A stretch of DNA of 64,000 nt from Helichrysum umbraculigerum (Eukaryota; Streptophyta; Magnoliopsida; Asterales; Asteraceae). Made by a program: the position numbers and the translations under genes. Shown here in pieces: positions 1 through 11,623 of this stretch. How positions within the stretch are numbered: position 1 is the first letter of the stretch; the number at the start of each line of letters is the position of its first letter. The notes beneath the pieces were generated by a model. It saw nothing but the letters and a program-made list of their open reading frames with translations, had not been told where the DNA came from and made no database searches. The stretch covers positions 1,364,001 to 1,428,000 of the forward strand of contig CATIUR010000013.1 of assembly GCA_949592205.1 (NCBI GenBank), written 5' to 3'.

Positions 1-312
1 TAAAATGTGTGAATATATTGAATACAAAATTTAATGGTGGCTAACTAGGTGTAACCAGGTGGGTTTGTGCTCCGCATACTGCCCAATTAGATGTCACTGC
101 GGGTTGATAGACCATTAACTTCGATTAACCGGCCTTTCCAAAAAAATAAAAAATGAACAAACTTAATCTATATCTTTGTTACAGGTACAAAATATATCAA
201 TTTAGTTTTCATCAAATCCGAATATATACGGGTCAATAAACTAATTTATAATAATTTGTTGTACATAGTGGGAGGTGATAAATACAACACTATTTTTGAT
301 TCAAACACCAAC
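1..312. other. Left flank of the retroelement array, no gene seen
   Basis: AT-rich plant intergenic sequence. No coding exon, RNA gene or transposon terminus could be recognised. It is the pre-insertion neighbour of the sequence that resumes at 15395, on the other side of the array. Confidence 0.5.
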
Positions 313-317
313 TTTAT
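313..317. repeat. Left target-site duplication TTTAT of the array
   Basis: TTTAT directly precedes the first LTR and is repeated directly after the third LTR at 15390-15394. It is not found at the inner LTR borders. Confidence 0.9.
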
Positions 318-417
318 TGTAACAACCCCAAAATTAGGACCAATTTAAAATTTTCCTAATTACGTGTTTATTACTTGTATATAATATGAAATAGGATTAT
401 ATACATTATCTACTTAT

Positions 418-438
418 TATATATATATATATATATAT
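418..438. repeat. TA microsatellite in LTR1
   Basis: About ten TA units. The same site holds about 33 units in LTR2 (6444-6510) and about 27 in LTR3 (12522-12576), so length varies among otherwise near-identical LTRs. Confidence 0.9.
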
Positions 439-1392
439 GGATGGAATATATGTATATATACGCGTATACGATTCGTACAAATCGTATAAAACAACAAGTG
501 TACAAACTTGCGAACATTGGTAAAACGATTATTAAATAATGTGAGATTATTTAATTACTTTGACTATTACTTTATATTTTGTTTCTAATATAACGGAAAA
601 CGTACGTTTTGATTAAAACGTTACCGAACTCCACGAAAACTCGACCAACCGACAAAACAAACAAAGTTATATTGTTTAACTTGAAAACAAAGTATTTTAT
701 TAAAATACTTCAACTAAATTATCGGATATTATTACGTATATTTAATCGCGTATAAAATGATTTTTACGTTTAAACGACCGGGAAAACGAACACCGCATGA
801 AGCGCAAACACGAGGAACAAGTCTGGGGCAACCCACACTTCGGTGGGCCACCCCACCAACCGGCCAAGACATGGGGTCATCACCCCCCATGCTCTTTTCT
901 CTTTTCCTTCACACAACCACAAACACAAACACACTCAACCTCCTTTTACTCTCTAAACTCTCTCATTCTCTCTCTCTAAATCGGTACACTCTCTCTCTAG
1001 AATACGCACCCGAAACTTGCTTGAATCATAAAACGGAAAGGAGCAACGACGATCACCACAACGAGAGCTACAACTTCATCTTTTCGGTTTCTCGATTCGA
1101 CAACTTTGTAAGTTTTCCGGCGACCTCGAAACTTTCCGATTACATTTATTTTGCTAGATTATTGTTCCCCTAGCTAAATGATGTCCAAATATGTAACTTA
1201 AACTCGTTTTTGAACTCGTTAACGAAAAGGTCGGTTTTGGTCATTTTAAAGAAAACGACACCACCAACATTAAAAACGAATACCAATAGTTATTATGGAC
1301 TTATTATAACATATTAAAACTAGTATAAAAGTTCTAGACCCAACGGAAACCGAAAAATACGTTTTCGGAAACTAAATTTCCGAATAGACCTC

Positions 1393-1684
1393 TTGTGTCG
1401 CATCGGACCAAAACTTCATACGACACAACACTGTGTCGCATGTTATGTCGCACGTTATGTCGCAATGTATGCGACACAACGCTTATGTCGCACTATATGT
1501 CGTATTATCTACGACACAAAGTTTACCTATCGCTTGATTGCGACACAACGACTATGTCGTATCATTGTGTCGTACCCTTGTCTGCGACACAACCATTGTG
1601 TCGTATAAACACTAAATCAGAAACAAATCCATACGACACAGACCTTATGTCGCATACGGTCTGCGACACAAGCCTTGTGTCGCA
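1393..1684. repeat. Dense inverted-repeat array with TGTCG/CGACA core, LTR1
   Basis: Within about 290 bp I count 11 copies of TGTCG, mostly inside TTGTGTCGCA-like decamers, and 7 copies of CGACA, mostly inside TGCGACACAA, interleaved in both orientations. Any forward copy can pair with any reverse copy, so the RNA or single-stranded DNA could form many alternative hairpins. The short reading frames across it (1393-1608 and 1395-1718) are repeat translations, not genes. Confidence 0.9.
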
Positions 1685-2192
1685 GATAGCCCAGATCAGA
1701 AAACAAAATATATTCTAAGTGTTGGAATCACTTTTCAACTACTAAATCAAATACGATGCTACTTATACATGAAAATACTATACTTTCGAGAGTATACAAC
1801 AACACTTGAATACGTACAAGACTATACTAAACTAACGTGAGATTTCACTCACACACGCACACGAGTTTACACTCGAAATACTTAGGAGATTACACTCCAA
1901 CGAACTTGCACTTGTACATTACACAGGATTACATCCGATACGAACTTACAAGTTCACTCACTAGTTGCGTGCTAGATTACACGTTAACTGATACGAACTT
2001 ACACTCAAACATCTACAAGGATTCACTTGTACCCTTTGGGGATTAAGCCCATTGGAACTTACGCGAATGATACACGTTGTAATACAAACGATTATACTAG
2101 TATACTTTACAACTGTACAACTACTATGAATACATAATAATAATGGATGGAATTATTATTATACACTGATAACAAACGGACCGTACAACTTC

Positions 2193-2200
2193 TATATAAA
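2193..2200 (+). promoter_or_regulatory. Candidate TATA box of LTR1
   Basis: TATATAAA in an otherwise gene-free LTR. Equivalent boxes lie at 8265-8272 and 14331-14338. It would place RNA starts near 2225, leaving about 1 kb of leader in the LTR. The other TA-rich stretches in the LTR make this assignment uncertain. Confidence 0.3.
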
Positions 2201-3254
2201 CTACGATTTACAAACGAATACAAACGTACAAACAAACTAATGGACATTAACTAGTTTGGGAACAACTAGCATGGATACTTTACAAGTATCCCATTTACTT
2301 ACTAAACCTTATGCGTATTAGGACGCTAAGGGTTGCTAGTTCGGGATACTACTTGCTTACTTACTGCATTGTCTGCCAGACTCAGGTGAGTCTTACAGCC
2401 CCTACTTTACTGTTTTTACTCAGGGGTGAGATGCATTACTGTTTTACATGAACACACAAAATTTACTTGCTGCCATGATTTACTTACTGTATGAGATTAC
2501 GAATACGCCAACTGCATGAGTTTACGACTAATCCAATGAAATCCTCCTGAACCATAGTTGTTAGTTATGTGATAAGCGCGAGTTTTAGTATATGGATCCA
2601 TATGGGACTGACAATCCCCGCCCGGGGTAGCAAGCACTACCACGAACCGTTCCTGTAGAAACGGGCGTTTCTTACTCGTTCCGTATGAATGTTTTGGATT
2701 ACATTCATGAGGGGGTACCTATATTTACTGTACGTTAAGCTTCAACTATGGTGGCTCATGGCAATTGTATCAAACGGTCTGCATATCCTGCGACCACCAC
2801 TTATTAAAACTTAAGTTAACGATGAGCATAACCTGTGATCGTTACTTACTGGCTAGCTATGATTTACAAATACTACTTGTGTGTTCAACTGTTTACTTAC
2901 TTACAAACCTGTGAGATTCACCAACCTTTTTGGTTGACCGTTTTAGTAATGCTTCTCAGGTACACAGCATCAGTAGGGATGCCCAGCAGGATAAGCTTTC
3001 TTAGCTCGAGTCGCATGCATTTACAAGCTTGGAGATTTACATACATTACTTTTGTACTTACTGTTATGTATTAGAATCTCTAGGATTTTACTTGAACTCG
3101 AGCTTGTATTTTGAAACTACTTATGTATTAATGTAACAACTTTTCGAACGTCTCATTTAGAGTCGTTCACTGTATCCTTTGTGCTTGTGATTATTGATTA
3201 GTAACACCTAAAACGTCGCTTCCGCAAACTGTTAAATTTGGGGGTGTTACAGAT

Positions 3255-3267
3255 TGGTATCAGAGCC
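3255..3267 (+). promoter_or_regulatory. Primer-binding site, body 1
   Basis: TGGTATCAGAGCC lies 3 bp after the LTR. This is the standard plant primer site complementary to the 3' end of initiator methionine tRNA. Confidence 0.9.
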
Positions 3268-3528
3268 TAAGGTTATAGTGAACTAGGTTGCATTTAGTGG
3301 GCCTAGACTATGACCGTTAGGCAGTATTCCTCATTAGGTATAACTGGTTCAGGAATTACAGCATACAAGTTTAATTTAACATAGCCTGATCAACTATGTA
3401 CAATTAAATGAAGATGATGTGAGTTCTGAAAGGGGTTATGTTGAACCGGAATGCATTAGCTGACTCTGACCTCGAGAGAACCGGGACTTTTACGTGATTG
3501 TGCTAGACACGAACTAGGCGGTTATGTG

Positions 3529-3539
3529 ATATATATATA

Positions 3540-3571
<32 letters not shown>
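3529..3571. repeat. TA microsatellite in body 1 leader
   Basis: TA run with one interrupting C. It is homologous to the uninterrupted run at 9599-9649 in body 2. Confidence 0.85.
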
Positions 3572-3575
<4 letters not shown>

Positions 3576-4153
3576 GACCTCTTTCCCCGATACGATACTC
3601 TCTCGACTACTACGAAATCAATATTCTTTAAAATTTCATCGAACAAACGACAACTCGATTCTCGTCATTCTGTCCTTAATTAACTTTTATGAATTCACGA
3701 GTACCGACATACGTCCGAAGATCTCCACACCATTATAACCGACAACCATAGTTACTCGAACATCCTTCGATATGAAGATCGAGACCTTGTTTTCATTTGC
3801 TATTCCTATCTAATTCTACGTTTATAACATTCTACAATGTACACTACTGTACCGTTAGGTGTAACCTAATAAAACCATTTTCAGCTCAATTTTCGTCAGA
3901 TTTCAAATTATACAACCGACTTTTACTATCAAAATTTTATAACAAAGGTATTTTTATCAAACTTGTTACAAAATTTCTCACAAAAATGTTTTATAAAATT
4001 TTCAAAAACTTCAAAACCGTATAAACTTATTTATAGTACACAACTTTAAACAACCTTCAAACTTTGGCATATTTTCTCTAAACTTACTAAATCATCACAA
4101 TCATAATCCTTGTTCAAACCCTCACATGTTCTTAAATTGTTGTTTCAAGGAAC

Positions 4154-5245
4154 ATGCCTCCTCGACGACAAATCACTCTTACTGAAGCCGAAGTCGCGGG
4201 TATTATTGCCCGTAGTGTGGCCCAAGCTCTAGCTGTCCGAGCAACTAATCCTGGTAGCGAAGATACGGCTAACAATGCTCCTGCACCCAAAACCTGCACC
4301 TACAAGGACTTCCAAAACTGCAAACCATTGAGCTTTGCAGGTACTGAAGGAGCGATCGGCCTGATTCGCTGGACCGAGAAGATCGAATCAGTATTCCTCA
4401 TTTGCAACTGCAAGGAAGAGGATAAAGTTAAGTTCGCCACCAGCACTTTTTCTGACACCGCCCTTACCTGGTGGAACACATATGCACAGACAGTGAGCGT
4501 TGCCGAGGCTTACAAACTACAGTGGGATGAACTGAAGATTATGCTGAGGGGCGAGTACTGCCCAAGAGATGAGCTGAAGCAATTGGAAGTAGAATTCTGG
4601 AATCACAAGATGCAGAGTGATGACATCACCGGCTACACCAACCGTTTTCACCAACTGGCACTTCTGTGCCCATCCATGGTTGATCCTGAGTACAAAAGGA
4701 TCGAAAAGTACGTTGACGGACTTCCCGAGTGACTACAAGACTTAGTAACTTCGTCCAAGCCGGGAACCATTCAAAGCGCCATTCGTATGGCTCATGAGTT
4801 AACGGCAAATTCTGTTCGCCGTGGCTCGACTTCGACCCCACCTGCGAATAACAAACGTAAATGGGAAGTGAGTCTCCACTCATCCAACCCGACTTCTGAC
4901 AAAAAGCCTGCAGCTGGCAATGTCAATGACTCAAAGGCTTACAAGGGGAGCAAGCCTTACTGCTCCAAATGTAGCCGCCATCATAACGGCTCCTGTCCCT
5001 GCACTAAGTGCAAGAAATTCGGGCACCTGGCCCAAGACTGCCGAACCAACCCCACTGGTACTGATACTTCCGCACCCAAGACCTGCTATGAGTGCAACGG
5101 TACCGGGCACTTCAGGAAGGATTGCCCTAAGCTGAAACCCCGAACCAACAATACAAGGAGTAGAGCTTATGTAATCAATGCTAGGGAGGATGACCCAAAT
5201 CCGAGACTCTGTGATTTACTCAACCCGGGTACGCTTATTCTTTGA
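4154..5245 (+). pseudogene. gag: gag of the gag-only element, body 1, split by an in-frame TGA
   Basis: One frame of 364 codons from ATG 4154 to TGA 5243-5245, interrupted by a TGA at 4730-4732 after 192 codons. The first part is a capsid-type Retrotrans_gag domain (motifs FAGTEGAIGLIRW and ALTWWN). The second part is nucleocapsid with zinc-knuckle cysteines: CSKCSRHHNGSC, CTKCKKFGHLAQDC and CYECNGTGHFRKDC. Gag packages element RNA in cytoplasmic particles. The stop separates capsid from zinc knuckles and is followed by CTA, so it could be a leaky UGA-CUA codon or simply a nonsense mutation. Both bodies share it, but they are recent copies of each other, so this is not independent support. 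No pol follows. Confidence 0.88.
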
Positions 5246-5545
5246 CTACCCGAATCTGCTTTCTCATAAATCTCTCGCTTAATGACTTATGTATAACTGT
5301 ATTTTATTCTGTGTGTTTTCTTTGATGCTAAGTACACAATAGGATTAGGAAACGACCGACTACTTAAATCCCGACAGCACAATTTGCCTTACACTTTAGA
5401 TACAGTAACCCAAACTCCCTTCCCAATTATCTCACACTGGTTGAGACCGGGAACTCGTATGCTATTCGTTACTTTAAACAGATAAATTAATATAACTTCA
5501 CTTACTTGAGGCAAATTCTTAAATAGAACACGTATTTCGTAGGAA
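5246..5545 (+). other. Non-coding spacer between gag and the second ORF
   Basis: AT-rich linker with no domain-bearing frame. No remnant of protease or reverse transcriptase could be recognised here or in the equivalent 11324-11623, so pol was lost cleanly or never present in this lineage. Confidence 0.6.
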
Positions 5546-6184
5546 ATGACAACTCACTCCGTCAACAACCCTACACTGCAAAATGAACTGCTCAGTGAGG
5601 AACCGAAGATGTTTCCTTACCTCCTCGAACTCGAGTGTGATACAGAACACTCCGCTGAATCAGCAATGGCTCCTGCTGTCCCTGCTGCTCTAACTGCTGC
5701 AAAGGCACCAGTTGATGTAACCTTGACTACTGAATCAGTCAGCCACCTTAACCAAACTATTGATTCGCTGCGAAAACAACTTACTGAAGCACGGGAAGAC
5801 ATTGATGACCTACGACGAATTGCTTTCCAAAATGACATACGTATGCATGAGTACGAGCTACGTTTGATAGCTTTAGAAAACCCTACTTCACCACCAACTT
5901 CACAAAGTACTCCTACTGAAGAGGATACCGACACCGACTGTACGTCACCTCCAACAAAAAGAGTGAAGATTACTCCCTCCAAAACCACCGGAAACTACTT
6001 GGGAAAGAAACCTTTCTGTCCCCAATGCACTCGGCATCATGAAGGACCGTGTACCATACCCGTCAGTCGATGCAAGTCCTACCCTAAGAGTACTAACTCC
6101 CCCAAGGCGAAACTCTGCTTCAACTGTGGGAGTGCTGGCCATCTCAAGGCCAAATGCCCACTACCTCCCGGCAACAAAATTTAG
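5546..6184 (+). CDS. Second ORF of the gag-only element: coiled coil plus zinc knuckle (intact copy)
   Basis: 212 codons, ATG 5546 to TAG. Residues 1-60 are acidic and then alanine-rich. Residues about 62-112 have a heptad-like charged pattern (SLRKQLTEAREDIDDLRR) predicting a coiled coil. A basic patch TKRVKI follows. The C-terminus holds CPQCTRHHEGPC and then a classic CCHC knuckle CFNCGSAGHLKAKC. The CxxCxRHHxGxC block closely parallels the one in the upstream gag (CSKCSRHHNGSC), so this ORF looks like a duplicated nucleocapsid joined to a coiled coil. A role in RNA binding or in assembly on helper particles is inference. It sits where pol would lie, about 300 bp after gag, and ends about 150 bp before the purine tract. 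Confidence 0.7.
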   Translation: MTTHSVNNPTLQNELLSEEPKMFPYLLELECDTEHSAESAMAPAVPAALTAAKAPVDVTLTTESVSHLNQTIDSLRKQLTEAREDIDDLRRIAFQNDIRMHEYELRLIALENPTSPPTSQSTPTEEDTDTDCTSPPTKRVKITPSKTTGNYLGKKPFCPQCTRHHEGPCTIPVSRCKSYPKSTNSPKAKLCFNCGSAGHLKAKCPLPPGNKI

Positions 6185-6330
6185 GGTACGTTACCACTTA
6201 ACTATTACTTGATTTCAAACACCGTAGGACCTACCCTACAACTGTAGGCTGCTAGTACACATTGTAGCTACCTGACTAGTATAGAACTACCGATTACTAC
6301 TTCGAACAAATTTCGGGACGAAATTTTATT

Positions 6331-6343
6331 AACAAGGGGAGAA
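6331..6343 (+). promoter_or_regulatory. Polypurine tract before LTR2
   Basis: AACAAGGGGAGAA runs directly into the TG of LTR2. This is the plus-strand priming site of reverse transcription. Confidence 0.88.
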
Positions 6344-6440
6344 TGTAACAACCCCAAAATTAGGACCAATTTAAAATTTTCCTAATTACGTGTTTATTAC
6401 TTGTATATAATATGAAATAGGATTATATACATTATCTACT

Positions 6441-6443
<3 letters not shown>

Positions 6444-6510
<67 letters not shown>
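6444..6510. repeat. TA microsatellite in LTR2
   Basis: Expanded TA run at the site homologous to 418-438. It accounts for most of the length difference between LTR1 and LTR2. Confidence 0.9.
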
Positions 6511-6512
<2 letters not shown>

Positions 6513-7464
6513 ATGGAATATATGTATATATACGCGTATACGATTCGTACAAATCGTATAAAACAACAAGTGTACAAACTTGCGGACATTGGTAAAACGA
6601 TTATTAAATAATGTGAGATTATTTAATTACTTTGACTATTACTTTATATTATGTTTCTAATATAACGGAAAACGTACGTTTTGATTAAAACGTTACCGAA
6701 CTCCACGAAAACTCGACCAACCGACAAAACAAACAAAGTTATATTGTTTAACTTGAAAACAAAGTATTTTATTAAAATACTTCAACTAAATTATCGGATA
6801 TTATTACGTATATTTAATCGCGTATAAAATGATTTTTACGTTTAAACGACCGAGGAAACGAACACCGCACGAAGCGCAAACACGGGGAACAAGTCTGGGG
6901 CAACCCACACTTCGGTGGGCCACCCCACCAACCGGCCAAGACATGGGGTCATCACCCCCCATGCTCTTTTCTCTTTTCCTTCACACAACCACAAACACAA
7001 ACACACTCAACCTCCTTTTACTCTCTAAACTCTCTCATTCTCTCTCTCTAAATCGGTACACTCTCTCTCTAGAATACGCACCCGAAACTTGCTTGAATCA
7101 CAAAACGGAAAGGAGCAACGACGATCACCACAACGAGAGCTACAACTTCATCTTTTCGGTTTCTCGATTCGACAACTTTGTAAGTTTTCCGGCGACCTCG
7201 AAACTTTCCGATTACATTTATTTTGCTAGATTATTGTTCCCCTAGCTAAAAGATGTCCAAATATGTAACTTAAACTCGTTTTTGAACTCGTTAACGAAAA
7301 GGTCGGTTTTGGTCATTTTAAAGAAAACGACACCACCAACATTAAAAACGAATACCAATAGTTATTATGGACTTATTATAACATATTAAAACTAGTATAA
7401 AAGTTCCAGACCCAACGGAAACCGGAAAATACGTTCTCGGAAACTAAATTTCCGAATAGACCTC

Positions 7465-7756
7465 TTGTGTCGCATCGGACCAAAACTTCATACGACACAA
7501 CACTGTGTCGCATGTTATGTCGCACGTTATGTCGCAATGTATGCGACACAACGCTTATGTCGCACTATATGTCGTATTATCTACGACACAAAGTTTACCT
7601 ATCGCTTGATTGCGACACAACGACTATGTCGTATCATTGTGTCGTACCCTTGTCTGCGACACAACCATTGTGTCGCATAAATACTAAATCAGAAACAAAT
7701 CCATACGACACAGACCTTATGTCGCATACGGTCTGCGACACAAGCCTTGTGTCGCA
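7465..7756. repeat. Dense inverted-repeat array with TGTCG/CGACA core, LTR2
   Basis: Same array as at 1393-1684 with very few base changes, e.g. gtgtcgCataaaTac. Confidence 0.9.
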
Positions 7757-9326
7757 GATAGCCCAGATCAGAAAACAAAATATATTCTAAGTGTTGGAAT
7801 CACTTTTCAACTACTAAATCAAATACGATGCTACTTATACATGAAAATACTATACTTTCGAGAGTATACAACAACACTTGAATACGTACAAGACTATACT
7901 AAACTAACGTGAGATTTCACTCACACACGCACACGAGTTTACACTCGAAATACTTAGGAGATTACACTCCAACGAACTTGCACTTGTACATTACACGGGA
8001 TTACATCCGATACGAACTTACAAGTTCACTCACTAGTTGCGTGCTGGATTACACGTTAACTGATACGAACTTACACTCAAACATCTACAAGGATTCACTT
8101 GTACCCTTTGGGGATTAAGCCCATTGGAACTTACGCGAATGATACACGTTGTAATACAAACGATTATACTAGTATACTTTACAACTGTACAACTACTATG
8201 AATACATAATAATAATGGATGGAATTATTATTATACACTGATAACAAACGGACCGTACAACTTCTATATAAACTACGATTTACAAACGAATACAAACGTA
8301 CAAACAAACTAATGGACATTAACTAGTTTGGGAACAACTAGCATGGATACTTTACAAGTATCCCATTTACTTACTAAACCTTATGCGTATTAGGACGCTA
8401 AGGGTTGCTAGTTCGGGATACTACTTGCTTACTTACTGCATTGTCTGCCAGACTCAGGTGAGTCTTACAGCCCCTACTTTACTGTTTTTACTCAGGGGTG
8501 AGATGCATTACTGTTTTACATGAACACACAAAATTTACTTGCTGCCATGATTTACTTACTGTATGAGATTACGAATACGCCAACTGCATGAGTTTACGAC
8601 TAATCCAATGAAATCCTCCTGAACCATAGTTGTTAGTTATGTGATAAGCGCGAGTTTTAGTATATGGATCCATATGGGACTGACAATCCCCGCCCGGGGT
8701 AGCAAGCACTACCACGAACCGTTCCTGTAGAAACGGGCGTTTCTTACTCGTTCCGTATGAATGTTTTGGATTACATTCATGAGGGGGTACCTATATTTAC
8801 TGTACGTTAAGCTTCAACTATGGTGGCTCATGGCAATTGTATCAAACGGTCTGCATATCCTGCGACCACCACTTATTAAAACTTAAGTTAACGATGAGCA
8901 TAACCTGTGATCGTTACTTACTGGCTAGCTATGATTTACAAATACTACTTGTGTGTTCAACTGTTTACTTACTTACAAACCTGTGAGATTCACCAACCTT
9001 TTTGGTTGACCGTTTTAGTAATGCTTCTCAGGTACACAGCATCAGTAGGGATGCCCAGCAGGATAAGCTTTCTTAGCTCGAGTCGCATGCATTTACAAGC
9101 TTGGAGATTTACATACATTACTTTTGTACTTACTGTTATGTATTAGAATCTCTAGGATTTTACTTGAACTCGAGCTTGTATTTTGAAACTACTTATGTAT
9201 TAATGTAACAACTTTTCGAACGTCTCATTTAGAGTCGTTCACTGTATCCTTTGTGCTTGTGATTATTGATTAGTAACACCTAAAACGTCGCTTCCGCAAA
9301 CTGTTAAATTTGGGGGTGTTACAGAT

Positions 9327-9339
9327 TGGTATCAGAGCC
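9327..9339 (+). promoter_or_regulatory. Primer-binding site, body 2
   Basis: Same TGGTATCAGAGCC site 3 bp after LTR2. Confidence 0.9.
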
Positions 9340-9597
9340 TAAGGTTATAGTGAACTAGGTTGCATTTAGTGGGCCTAGACTATGACCGTTAGGCAGTATT
9401 CCTCATTAGGTATAACTGGTTCAGGAATTACAGCATACAAGTTTAATTTAACATAGCCTGATCAACTATGTACAATTAAATGAAGATGATGTGAGTTCTG
9501 AAAGGGGTTATGTTGAACCGGAATGCATTAGCTGACTCTGACCTCGAGAGAACCGGGACTTTTACGTGATTGTGCTAGACACGAACTAGGCGGTTAT

Positions 9598-9598
<1 letters not shown>

Positions 9599-9649
<51 letters not shown>
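9599..9649. repeat. TA microsatellite in body 2 leader
   Basis: Uninterrupted TA run, longer than its counterpart at 3529-3571. Confidence 0.85.
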
Positions 9650-9653
<4 letters not shown>

Positions 9654-10231
9654 GACCTCTTTCCCCGATACGATACTCTCTCGACTACTACGAAATCAAT
9701 ATTCTTTAAAATTTCATCGAACAAACGACAACTCGATTCTCGTCATTCTGTCCTTAATTAACTTTTATGAATTCACGAGTACCGACATACGTCCGAAGAT
9801 CTCCACACCATTATAACCGACAACCATAGTTACTCGAACATCCTTCGATATGAAGATCGAGACCTTGTTTTCATTTGCTATTCCTATCTAATTCTACGTT
9901 TATAACATTCTACAATGTACACTACTGTACCGTTAGGTGTAACCTAATAAAACCATTTTCAGCTCAATTTTCGTCAGATTTCAAATTATACAACCGACTT
10001 TTACTATCAAAATTTTATAACAAAGGTATTTTTATCAAACTTGTTACAAAATTTCTCACAAAAATGTTTTATAAAATTTTCAAAAACTTCAAAACCGTAT
10101 AAACTTATTTATAGTACACAACTTTAAACAACCTTCAAACTTTGGCATATTTTCTCTAAACTTACTAAATCATCACAATCATAATCCTTGTTCAAACCCT
10201 CACATGTTCTTAAATTGTTGTTTCAAGGAAC

Positions 10232-11323
10232 ATGCCTCCTCGACGACAAATCACTCTTACTGAAGCCGAAGTCGCGGGTATTATTGCCCGTAGTGTGGCC
10301 CAAGCTCTAGCTGTCCGAGCAACCAATCCTGGTAGCGAAGATACGGCTAACAATGCTCCTGCACCCAAAACCTGCACCTACAAGGACTTCCAAAACTGCA
10401 AACCATTGAGCTTTGCAGGTACTGAAGGAGCGATCGGCCTGATTCGCTGGACCGAGAAGATCGAATCAGTATTCCTCATTTGCAACTGCAAGGAAGAGGA
10501 TAAAGTTAAGTTCGCCACCAGCACTTTTTCTGACACCGCCCTTACCTGGTGGAACACATATGCACAGACAGTGAGCGTTGCCGAGGCTTACAAACTACAG
10601 TGGGATGAACTGAAGATCATGCTGAGGGGCGAGTACTGCCCAAGAGATGAGCTGAAGCAATTGGAAGTAGAATTCTGGAATCACAAGATGCAGAGTGATG
10701 ACATCACCGGCTACACCAACCGTTTTCACCAACTGGCACTTCTGTGCCCATCCATGGTTGATCCTGAGTACAAAAGGATCGAAAAGTACGTTGACGGACT
10801 TCCCGAGTGACTACAAGACTTAGTAACTTCGTCCAAGCCGGGAACCATTCAAAGCGCCATTCGTATGGCTCATGAGTTAACGGCAAATTCTGTTCGCCGT
10901 GGCTCGACTTCGACCCCACCTGCGAATAACAAACGTAAATGGGAAGTGAGTCTCCACTCATCCAACCCGACTTCTGACAAAAAGCCTGCAGCTGGCAATG
11001 TCAATGACTCAAAGGCTTACAAGGGGAGCAAGCCTTACTGCTCCAAATGTAGCCGCCATCATAACGGCTCCTGTCCCTGCACTAAGTGCAAGAAATTCGG
11101 GCACCTGGCCCAAGACTGCCGAACCAACCCCACTGGTACTGATACTTCCGCACCCAAGACCTGCTATGAGTGCAACGGTACCGGGCACTTCAGGAAGGAT
11201 TGCCCTAAGCTGAAACCCCGAACCAACAATACAAGGAGTAGAGCTTATGTAATCAATGCTAGGGAGGATGACCCAAATCCGAGACTCTGTGATTTACTCA
11301 ACCCGGGTACGCTTATTCTTTGA
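10232..11323 (+). pseudogene. gag: gag of the gag-only element, body 2, split by the same TGA
   Basis: Copy of 4154-5245 with two base changes that I could see (gcaacCaat, aagatCatg), both silent. The in-frame TGA at 10808-10810 is retained, and the capsid and three zinc-knuckle clusters are as in body 1. The short reading frame on the opposite strand over 10704-10961 is a shadow. Confidence 0.88.
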
Positions 11324-11623
11324 CTACCCGAATCTGCTTTCTCATAAATCTCTCGCTTAATGACTTATGTATAACTGTATTTTATTCTGTGTGTTTTCTT
11401 TGATGCTAAGTACACAATAGGATTAGGAAACGACCGACTACTTAAATCCCGACAGCACAATTTGCCTTACACTTTAGATACAGTAACCCAAACTCCCTTC
11501 CCAATTATCTCACACTGGTTGAGACCGGGAACTCGTATGCTATTCGTTACTTTAAACAGATAAATTAATATAACTTCACTTACTTGAGGCAAATTCTTAA
11601 ATAGAACACGTATTTCGTAGGAA

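Larger units (their letters stand above)
318..3251 (+). repeat. LTR1 of the gag-only element
   Basis: 2934 bp, TG...CA ends with matching TGTAACA/TGTTACA termini. It contains a short TA run near 418-438, a CT-rich stretch near 890-1010, a dense inverted-repeat array (1393-1684) and a candidate TATA box (2193-2200). It differs from LTR2 and LTR3 at roughly a dozen positions in its first two thirds, e.g. tgcgAacatt, acacAggatt and gtgctAgatt. Reading frames in it (e.g. 757-1173) lack any recognisable domain and are not called genes. Confidence 0.93.
6344..9323 (+). repeat. LTR2 (middle, recombinant) of the gag-only element
   Basis: 2980 bp, longer than LTR1 mainly because of a TA microsatellite (about 6444-6510). 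In its left part it carries the LTR3-type bases (tgcgGacatt, acacGggatt, gtgctGgatt). In its right part it carries the LTR1-type bases (aagcgCgag, caactGttta, cacctaaaac). It is therefore a left-LTR3/right-LTR1 mosaic, with the switch between about 8046 and 8651. It has one private base (ctaaAagatg near 7249). Confidence 0.92.

Noticed and set aside
757..1173. 138-codon open frame repeated in all three LTRs (also 6829-7245 and 12895-13311)
   Set aside because: No domain, CT-repeat-driven composition; conservation only reflects recent copying of the LTRs.
1393..1684. CRISPR-like array
   Set aside because: Motifs are irregularly spaced and in both orientations without unique equal spacers; plant nuclear DNA.
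1395..1718. 107-codon frame in each LTR
   Set aside because: Translation of the TGTCG/CGACA repeat array, not a gene.
1837..2046. Short frames at 1837-2046, 2835-3074 and 3797-4024 and their copies
   Set aside because: No coding signature or domain; they recur only because the array is duplicated.
5617..5988. Minus-strand frame across the second ORF
   Set aside because: Shadow of the plus-strand ORF with the coiled coil and zinc knuckle.
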